Below, one piece after another: positions 1 through 4,852 of a DNA stretch of 5,713 bases (the first letter of the stretch is position 1; each line of letters begins with the position of its first letter). Position numbers and translations under genes: made by a program. Source of the stretch: Armatimonadota bacterium (GTDB lineage Bacteria; Armatimonadota; Armatimonadia; Armatimonadales; Armatimonadaceae); contig JACMIS010000025.1 in the NCBI GenBank assembly GCA_014381035.1, positions 1-5,713 of the forward strand, given 5' to 3'. The notes under the pieces are model-generated. The model was not told where the DNA came from. It made no database searches and saw only the letters and a list, made by a program, of their open reading frames with translations.

Positions 1-978
1 CGTGTCGCCGACATCGGCGGTGCGCTCCGGTGCCTGCTTTCGCGCCGGATCGCCCGCCGACCGCAACGTGATTTCGCCCCGAAATTTGGTCGCCCCGGTT
101 TTGTCGTCTACCACGAGGAAGTTTTTGAAAGCGGCGAAGTCCACGCCGCCGCCGTTGCCGAGCCACTGGAATAGGCGGGCGATTTTTTCGGTTTGGCGCG
201 GGTGGTACCCGGACTGAGTCACCTCGACGGCTTCGGTGCGCAGTTTTGCGTCGTCAAACACGAAAGAAACCGGTGTCTCGAACTGCTCCCCTTTGGCGAA
301 ACCGAGCGTGTACCGCTTTCCCGGTTGCAAAGGACGCGGCAACTTCAGATATAGTTCGTGTCGCGCCGTGCCTTCCTGCTTGCCCTTGCCCGTCCATTCG
401 TACATCTCCGGCTTGGATTTGCGGAAGATCGCGGACGGCGTCCCGGCGGCGCGGTACGCCGCGTCGTCGCCCGAAGTGAGCGTGAAGTGCGCCGGGTTTT
501 CCGCCCAGGCGGTATCCAGAGCCTCGCCCTTGAGTTGATAGTTCGGGGTGTAATGATCCTCCTTCAAACCGACAAGGTTGCCGATCTGGACCCCGTCGCG
601 GATGATGAAGCGGTTCCAGAAGAACTGCTTGTCGCCTTTAAGACCATATTTCTGCGGTCCGCTCCGTTTGATGGTGTCGCCGGGTTGCGGGACATATTTC
701 TGTACCGGTGCGCTCCAAAGATGTTGCGTGTCGATCACGACGGCGAGCACATCGGGCGCGGCGAGATAGACGTGGCGGATTTTCGGCTTGCCGGTCGCCA
801 TTCCGTCCTGCACGCCGTTTACCAGTTGCGGTTGCATGCCCTGGTACGCAGGTTCGGCGGTATTTTGCGCCAGCACGGTCAGGGCGGGGAGCGAGCAACC
901 GGCGAGGGCGAGCATTCCAAGAATCGTTCGAGCCGGTTGACGCTTCAGTTGAAAGGGATACGGTGTTTTACGTGACAT
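1..978 (-). CDS. Secreted protein with cellulase (GH9-type) N-terminal Ig-like domain; C-terminus outside window
   Basis: The minus-strand frame is open from the ATG at 978 to the left edge: 326 residues with no stop. Residues 1-37 form an export signal: a basic stretch (RKTPYPFQLKRQPAR), then a hydrophobic core, with either signal peptidase I cleavage after VLA (37) or lipid attachment at C28 (LAGC). Residues 65-245 look like a beta-sandwich (IRHVYLAAPDVLAVVID near 67-83). Residues 250-305 (VEVTQSGYHP, then QWLGNGGG and LVVDDKTG) resemble the Ig-like domain that precedes the catalytic barrel in GH9 cellulases (family form roughly VNQVGY-P). No catalytic domain is visible, so GH9 activity is inferred. 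An in-frame ATG at 993 would add MKSNA; neither start has a clear Shine-Dalgarno sequence. It follows the beta-helix gene on the same strand after a hairpin, and no promoter of its own is evident. Alternative: a non-enzymatic carbohydrate-binding surface protein. Confidence 0.62.
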   Translation of the reverse strand, partial: MSRKTPYPFQLKRQPARTILGMLALAGCSLPALTVLAQNTAEPAYQGMQPQLVNGVQDGMATGKPKIRHVYLAAPDVLAVVIDTQHLWSAPVQKYVPQPGDTIKRSGPQKYGLKGDKQFFWNRFIIRDGVQIGNLVGLKEDHYTPNYQLKGEALDTAWAENPAHFTLTSGDDAAYRAAGTPSAIFRKSKPEMYEWTGKGKQEGTARHELYLKLPRPLQPGKRYTLGFAKGEQFETPVSFVFDDAKLRTEAVEVTQSGYHPRQTEKIARLFQWLGNGGGVDFAAFKNFLVVDDKTGATKFRGEITLRSAGDPARKQAPERTADVGDT

Positions 979-1021
979 AGCATTAGATTTCATACAGGGT
1001 TTATTGGTCCAAACGCGCCCC

Positions 1022-1074
1022 CTATTCCGGCGAACAATCGCGCCGACCGAGTCGTGCATTGTTCGCCGGAATAG
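1022..1074 (-). terminator. Perfect 17-bp inverted repeat downstream of the beta-helix gene; probable transcript-end hairpin
   Basis: Arms 1022-1038 and 1058-1074 are exactly complementary (CTATTCCGGCGAACAAT and its reverse complement) around a 19-nt loop. The loop can itself form a small CGAC/GTCG hairpin at 1044-1054. It starts 14 nt past the stop codon of the beta-helix gene and lies before the next gene's start at 978. No U-run follows on either strand: on the minus strand the stem is followed by GGGGGCGCG. It is therefore either a terminator without a U-tract, a 3'-end stabilising or processing hairpin, or a protein-binding dyad. The structure is directly visible; the role is inferred. 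Confidence 0.55.
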
Positions 1075-1087
1075 TATTCGGCGGTGA

Positions 1088-3097
1088 TTATTTCCCGGAA
1101 ACGACCCGTGACGGTGCCGACCCGAACTGATACGCCCCCCGGTCCGGCGCGATGGCTACCGGGCGCGGCTTGCCATCGAGATCGCGGAGGGGGAGAATCG
1201 CCCCCTGCCACCCCGATTTGAGTGCCGGGCTACCGGATTTGACATGGAAATCGGCGACTTTGTGGTCGATGGACGCGTTGACGAACATCGGATCCGCGAA
1301 CACGTCGCCTTCTCCCATCAGTTTTGGGGTCAGCCCGCCAAAATAGAGGTTGTTTGCCCGCACGACGTTGGTGCTCTTTTGATCGCCGCCGTCTTTGCCG
1401 ACCGAGTTGACCGGCTGACCGGGGCGCGACACGGAAATGTTATTGATCATTTTCATGTCGTCAGCGTTCTGGACGAAGATCTGCCCCCAGTTCAGTTCGG
1501 GCGAGGCACCGTTGTAATACGCCGTGTTGTTGATAATATCGACGCGGTGGCTCTTGTAGGCGTGTATACCCGACCCGCCGTTGTTGAACGACAAGTTGCT
1601 CTGTATCAGGGTGCGCCCGAGATACACGTGATTCTTCGCGGGGGCGTTGTTCGTGTCGACGATGATTCCGTTGCCGTCCGAAATCTTTTTGATCTGCGCC
1701 CACGCCACGAAGCAACGGTTACCACTGGTGACGTTGTCACGGATCAGCGATTTGTAAACGTTGTCGGCGGAGTCGAAGTTATCGGAATCGAGGAACGAGA
1801 TTCCGGACCCGGCATAGATCATATACCAGCAGTTGTCGCGCACGATATTGTTCTCGACCGTGGTCCAGTCCGTCTTGATCCCGGCGACGCCCGCGCCCGC
1901 GTTATACTCGATGAGGTTATCGGCGATGCGGAGGTGATGGGGAAGGTCCGTTTCCTGGGACCCGGTAAGAAAGATGCCGTTGCTGTTGGTGAACGGGTCG
2001 GACTTGCCGATCTTGTCGGCATATTTTTCTTTCGCGAGGTCGGCGTCGCCGCGAATATGCAAACCGCGCACTTCTAAATACGCCAGTGCGGTTTCTTTAC
2101 TCGGTGCCTCTTTGCTACCGCGTTGCCCGATTCGGATCGCATTCCACGCGCCGACCGAGGAGAAGAGCGGCTTGTGTCCCGGATAGTTTTTGAGCGAGAT
2201 CCACGCGGCGGGGGTTCCGGGGCGGCGGAACGCGACCACCCCTTCCTGGGAGTCGTGCGGCAGATACGTCCCATTCATCACGAGCACGATGTCGCCGGGT
2301 TGCGCGGCGTCTATCGCCTTCTGCGGTGTCGCGAACGCGGTTTTCTCGGTGCGTCCGTCGTTCGTGTCCTTGCCCTTCGGGCTGACGTAGAACGCGGGCG
2401 CGGCGTAGCCGACGTTGTCGATGCGCAGCTCGGGGCGGGGAGACTCCGCCGCCGTAGTGCCGGGCAGGCTACCGATCAGGAACGTGACTTTCACATACGG
2501 GTCGGTCGGCTGGAAGTTGCCTTCGCCGACGGGCTTCATGTCGGAGAGTTCGAGCGCGGAGCGCAGGTAGAAGTCGGGTGCGGCGGGGTAGACGACGCCC
2601 TCGCGCCCGCCGGTGCGCTTCCTCTTACCGTCGAACGACTCGATCCGCACCGTGACGGGGCGCACGGACGACACGGAGTGGTCGAAACTGAGCGTGAGTT
2701 TGGCGAGGTTCTTCTCCGCGTTGCGCACCGGCACGAGACCGCTCATCATCCCGGCGATCCACGCCTTGCCGCCCGCCGGAATACTGCCCACACCAAGCAC
2801 TGCCGCGCCCGAAGGGGTCGCGGATTTAGCAACGTCTATGGTGCCGACCTGTTTTATCAAGCCGCTCGCCATGATGTTCACACTGTCGGGCGCACCGGCG
2901 AATTCCGTCCATGTAACGGACCCGTTAAAATCCTGCCGCAGGAGTGCCCCCCCACGCGCCGCGTCGCCTGTGTCGGCGGACGCGGCGGGCATCACACTGA
3001 CTGTTGAAGGAACGGAGGTTGCCGCTCTTGGCATACAGGCGATTGTCAGAGAAAGAACGGCGGAGATGGGCAACGTCTGGGAAAGGAATCGGAACAT
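1088..3097 (-). CDS. Secreted right-handed parallel beta-helix protein, probable polysaccharide lyase-like enzyme
   Basis: 669 residues, complete. Residues 1-25 are an export signal; C21 in LTIAC is a weak lipobox candidate, with signal peptidase I cleavage further on as the alternative. Residues 50-230 look like a jelly-roll, possibly carbohydrate-binding, domain (RQDFNGSVTW at 54, VTVRIESFDGK at 148, LRIDNVGY at 224). Residues 237-280 carry the usual entry to extracellular beta-helix enzymes (FYVSPKGKDTNDG, then TPQKAIDAAQPGDIVLVMNGTY), as in DUF1565 and PL9-like proteins. Residues 389-588 show helical coils with Asn ladders: LRIADNLIEYN, TTVENNIVRDN, SLIRDNVTSGN, TLIQSNLSFNN, VDIINNTAYYN, MKMINNISV. 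DGNGIIVDTNN (474-484) and clustered Asp residues could bind calcium or act in catalysis. The end (SGSPALKSG, RDLDGKPRPVAIAPDRGAYQF) is the common closing motif of such helices. The exact substrate and lyase family cannot be fixed by eye; it could also be a glycosidase. The Shine-Dalgarno is weak (GAG about 11 nt upstream). Confidence 0.85.
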   Translation of the reverse strand: MFRFLSQTLPISAVLSLTIACMPRAATSVPSTVSVMPAASADTGDAARGGALLRQDFNGSVTWTEFAGAPDSVNIMASGLIKQVGTIDVAKSATPSGAAVLGVGSIPAGGKAWIAGMMSGLVPVRNAEKNLAKLTLSFDHSVSSVRPVTVRIESFDGKRKRTGGREGVVYPAAPDFYLRSALELSDMKPVGEGNFQPTDPYVKVTFLIGSLPGTTAAESPRPELRIDNVGYAAPAFYVSPKGKDTNDGRTEKTAFATPQKAIDAAQPGDIVLVMNGTYLPHDSQEGVVAFRRPGTPAAWISLKNYPGHKPLFSSVGAWNAIRIGQRGSKEAPSKETALAYLEVRGLHIRGDADLAKEKYADKIGKSDPFTNSNGIFLTGSQETDLPHHLRIADNLIEYNAGAGVAGIKTDWTTVENNIVRDNCWYMIYAGSGISFLDSDNFDSADNVYKSLIRDNVTSGNRCFVAWAQIKKISDGNGIIVDTNNAPAKNHVYLGRTLIQSNLSFNNGGSGIHAYKSHRVDIINNTAYYNGASPELNWGQIFVQNADDMKMINNISVSRPGQPVNSVGKDGGDQKSTNVVRANNLYFGGLTPKLMGEGDVFADPMFVNASIDHKVADFHVKSGSPALKSGWQGAILPLRDLDGKPRPVAIAPDRGAYQFGSAPSRVVSGK

Positions 3098-3214
3098 AGT
3101 TTTTTATCTCAAAAGGCGGTCTGGGTAGTGACACGTGCGAAACCCCTCGCCCCACGCGGGAGTAGCATCGCCGGGGCAAGTTGACAAGAAAAGCTGACCA
3201 ATCTCGACTCTGCA

Positions 3215-3241
3215 AGTATACGTAGGAAAAAGGTTGGACAA
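3215..3241 (-). promoter_or_regulatory. Candidate sigma70-type promoter for the beta-helix gene
   Basis: On the minus strand TTGTCC (3236-3241) and TATACT (3215-3220) are separated by 15 bp. The -10 box differs from consensus at one position, but the spacing is short and the -35 is imperfect. It lies between the pseudopilin's hairpin and the beta-helix start at 3097 and would give a leader of roughly 110 nt. The location is reasonable; the sequence evidence is modest. Confidence 0.3.
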
Positions 3242-3253
3242 TACGACAGGGTA

Positions 3254-3295
3254 ACCGCTCCCTGCCGGGGGAAACTTCCCCCGGCAGGGAGCGGT
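3254..3295 (-). terminator. Perfect 20-bp GC-rich hairpin downstream of the pseudopilin gene
   Basis: Arms 3254-3273 and 3276-3295 are exactly complementary, with core CCGCTCCCTGCCGGGGG, and close on a tight loop around AAACTT. It lies 30 nt past the pseudopilin stop codon and about 157 nt before the next gene. On the minus strand the descending arm is followed by TTACCCTG, which is not a U-run, while GTTTTA precedes the ascending arm. The stem is very stable, so an end to transcription or a block to 3'-exonuclease is likely. It separates the lipoprotein-pseudopilin unit from the beta-helix gene. Confidence 0.65.
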
Positions 3296-3325
3296 AAAAC
3301 GCCTTGCGCCCGTGCACCGCGCAGG

Positions 3326-4240
3326 TTATTTGATGCTGAAGGTGGCGGCGGCAGTTGTCGTGCCGATCATGCCGTTGGTCCCGGCAGCGGCACTGGTACC
3401 CTGATTCCCATTTTCGCTCCCATTATTGCCGCCCGAAGAGACTTGCGAACCGCGGTGCCATTTGGCATGTCCGTCCCCAAACAGGAAGTTCGATCCCTGA
3501 TTGTGTCGACCTTGCGGACCGGTGAAGCGACAAGCGTTTGCTACAGTCATAGGACGCCCTCCCATATAACCCGTCGCGTACTTCAGGCTACCGGTCGCCG
3601 GCGGACCACCACCCGGCGGGCACGCACCGAAGGTGCCCCCCCCGGAAGGACTGTTGTTATGTAATCCCCCGGTACCGAAGGGCGACGAGTTCCAGTTTGT
3701 TCCGTAAGGGCTTTCCGTGGCTGGCAGGGTGGTGTTGATACCAACGTTACCTTCTACCTCGAACAGCAGAACCGTCTTCGCAGGGGCAGTGAGGTCTGCA
3801 AGCGCGTAGGCTACGTTCGGGATCTTATTCGGATTAGGTAGACTATTGTTCCCCTGAATACCGAAGTTTCGGTTCATACCAAAGGATACCGGGTTCGTCG
3901 CGATTGCCGGGTTCGGGTTCGGGAGATCTACGTCATTCGGGCAACGATACACCCCGGCACTCTTGACGTAGGGATAAATCTGCCCTGCCCACCCACCGAT
4001 GGGATTGTAGTGGTAAGTGCCGTTCACATAAACCTCATCGTAATCCTGGGTGTATTGCATCATAGCAAGACCCAACTGCTTCGTGTTAGACAGGCAGGAG
4101 GCGGCCCGTGCCTTCTCCCGTGCTTGTGCGAACACCGGAAAAAGTATCGCGGCGAGGATCGCGATGATAGCGATGACAACGAGAAGTTCGATCAACGTGA
4201 ACGCTGAGGATAAACTCCGAATTTGATACCGACTTTGCAT
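3326..4240 (-). CDS. Type IV pilin-like pseudopilin with H-X9-DG C-terminal motif (DUF1559-like)
   Basis: 304 residues, complete; AGG lies 9 nt before the ATG. Residues 1-13 ([13 protein letters not shown]) form a short basic prepilin leader. Cleavage by prepilin peptidase is expected between A13 and F14, with the conserved Glu at mature position 5 (E18). Residues 14-37 form the hydrophobic pilin helix, continuing as [16 protein letters not shown]. Residues 47-72 are the [21 protein letters not shown] segment. C49 and C100 (YRCPND) may form a disulfide. The C-terminal signature is H246, nine residues, then D256-G257 ([14 protein letters not shown]). The product should be anchored in the inner membrane and then assembled into a pilus-like fibre or exposed at the surface; the role of H-X9-DG proteins is not settled. 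Residues 175-235 and 263-300 are rich in Gly, Asn, Ser, Pro and Thr. It is probably cotranscribed with the lipoprotein gene 84 nt upstream. Confidence 0.92.
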   Translation of the reverse strand: MQSRYQIRSLSSAFTLIELLVVIAIIAILAAILFPVFAQAREKARAASCLSNTKQLGLAMMQYTQDYDEVYVNGTYHYNPIGGWAGQIYPYVKSAGVYRCPNDVDLPNPNPAIATNPVSFGMNRNFGIQGNNSLPNPNKIPNVAYALADLTAPAKTVLLFEVEGNVGINTTLPATESPYGTNWNSSPFGTGGLHNNSPSGGGTFGACPPGGGPPATGSLKYATGYMGGRPMTVANACRFTGPQGRHNQGSNFLFGDGHAKWHRGSQVSSGGNNGSENGNQGTSAAAGTNGMIGTTTAAATFSIK

Positions 4241-4316
4241 ATCTAAAAACCTAACCTTTCCTATACCGATTGTTACGGACTTGTACGAATTTACTGAGCG
4301 GGGGACTGAAACCTGA

Positions 4317-4332
4317 GCGAGTAACTACTCGC
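4317..4332 (-). other. Short inverted repeat across the lipoprotein stop codon
   Basis: GCGAGTA (4317-4323) and TACTCGC (4326-4332) are complementary around two bases and include the lipoprotein's TAG stop. Only five to six pairs could form with a real loop, and no U-run follows. It may give weak attenuation between lipoprotein and pseudopilin, or be chance. Confidence 0.25.
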
Positions 4333-4600
4333 CTTTTCGCGCGGCTTCTTGCGCAGCATCGTTGGCGGCTTGAATTGCTGGTCCTGTCGCCTCGCCTTGC
4401 TTCCTCGCCTTCTCCTCATCTGCAGCACTGGGCTTCTGGTCGGCTGCGGGCACACTTGTGCTGTTGCCCTCGGTGCCACACCCTGCCCCGAAGAGCGAAG
4501 CCGAACAAAGAATCGCTACTCCCGCCGCAAGCATTCTTCGCTTGCTTTGCTCGGGGGACACAAACTTAGCATTTGCGCTGAGTAATCTCAAGAATTTCAT
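4325..4600 (-). CDS. Small lipoprotein of unknown function, upstream of the pseudopilin
   Basis: 91 residues from the ATG at 4600. I chose this start because AGAAGAGAGG directly precedes it and because it keeps the basic KRR before the hydrophobic core. A TTG at 4642 would add 14 charged residues, and an internal Met at residue 23 would lose the basic region. The signal peptide is MKFLRLL...SKRRMLAAGVAILCSASLF, ending in the lipobox GAGC; lipidation is expected at C41. The mature part is only about 51 residues, hydrophilic and rich in Ala, Glu, Lys and Gln (EEKARKQGEA, IQAANDAAQEAARKGE). Its C-terminal half could be a short amphipathic helix or coiled coil; no known domain is recognised. It sits behind a strong promoter and 84 nt before the pseudopilin on the same strand, which suggests joint expression and possibly a joint role at the envelope. 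The membrane-anchored lipoprotein call is firm; the function is unknown. Confidence 0.75.
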   Translation of the reverse strand: MKFLRLLSANAKFVSPEQSKRRMLAAGVAILCSASLFGAGCGTEGNSTSVPAADQKPSAADEEKARKQGEATGPAIQAANDAAQEAARKGE

Positions 4601-4777
4601 CCTCTCTTCTGGCGCGCGTTTCCGCTCTGTTGTCCACGCCAACCTGCTCTGCTTTTTGCTTCGATGATATGACTGATCACTCTAAGGATCAGCAAACTAT
4701 TTTCCGTCTAAGGAAACTCCGCCGCCGTGACGTGATGACCAAGGAACCTGCAATCTGTGTTCCTGGAACCTAACGAT
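4601..4777 (-). promoter_or_regulatory. Long 5' leader of the lipoprotein-pseudopilin transcript with several small dyads
   Basis: From the predicted transcription start near 4777 to the lipoprotein ATG there are about 176 nt with no convincing reading frame. Possible stems are AGGAAC/GTTCCT (4742-4747 with 4759-4764), TTTCC/GGAAA (4701-4705 with 4712-4716) and CTGATC/GATCAG (4673-4678 with 4687-4692). TCTAAGGA occurs at 4681-4688 and again at 4707-4714, and GGAACCT at 4743-4749 and 4765-4771. I recognise no known riboswitch. The leader is visible only if the promoter call is right. Confidence 0.4.
4759..4769. promoter_or_regulatory. Candidate operator palindrome just downstream of the promoter
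   Basis: GTTCCTGGAAC is a perfect 11-bp palindrome located about +9 to +19 from the predicted start of transcription. One half-site (GGAACC) recurs 22 bp further on at 4743-4748. This position suits a repressor site, but a palindrome this short can occur by chance, and no regulator gene is in the window. Confidence 0.3.
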
Positions 4778-4782
4778 AAATC

Positions 4783-4812
4783 ATTGTAACATAATGCATC
4801 GAACATCGTCAA
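4783..4812 (-). promoter_or_regulatory. Sigma70-type extended -10 promoter for the lipoprotein and pseudopilin genes
   Basis: On the minus strand TTGACG (4807-4812) is followed after 18 bp by TACAAT (4783-4788), with TG one base before the -10 box (extended -10). Each box differs from consensus at one position. It lies 41 nt past the heparinase-like gene's stop, in an AT-richer gap, and reads towards the lipoprotein start at 4600. The predicted transcription start is near 4777. Confidence 0.72.
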
Positions 4813-4827
4813 GGGGGGCGGCGAAGA

Positions 4828-4847
4828 TTTTTCAACCGGCAGAAAAA
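4828..4847 (-). terminator. Weak A/T-rich hairpin after the heparinase-like gene
   Basis: On the minus strand TTTTTC (4842-4847) can pair with GAAAAA (4828-4833) across an 8-nt loop, starting 6 nt past the stop codon. The stem is weak and only TCTTC follows, so termination here is doubtful. Some readthrough into the downstream unit is possible. Confidence 0.22.
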
Positions 4848-4852
4848 GATCC

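Noticed and set aside
358..975. Plus-strand open frame of 205 codons at the left
   Set aside because: It lies opposite the minus-strand frame with a signal peptide and Ig-like domain; its own translation has no recognisable motif.
1244..3007. Long plus-strand open frames at 1244-2077 and 2123-3007 opposite the beta-helix gene
   Set aside because: Their translations are Arg/Val/Gly/Asp-rich without domains, and the minus strand encodes a convincing full-length protein. They are the usual antisense shadows of GC-rich coding sequence.
3181..3220. Plus-strand TTGACA at 3181 as a promoter
   Set aside because: No -10-like box lies at 16-19 bp (the nearest, TATACG, is about 30 bp away), and no plus-strand gene follows.
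2925..3317. Minus-strand 130-codon frame overlapping the start of the beta-helix gene
   Set aside because: It is in a different frame, spans the hairpin and intergenic gap, and gives a composition without motifs.
4601..4642. TTG start for the lipoprotein at 4642
   Set aside because: It would put 14 highly charged residues before the signal peptide; the ATG at 4600 has a better purine-rich upstream stretch and a normal lipoprotein signal.
4710..4758. Short leader peptide frame (TTG start, 18 codons) in the lipoprotein leader
   Set aside because: It has no ribosome binding site, no run of regulatory codons and a non-ATG start; not supportable.
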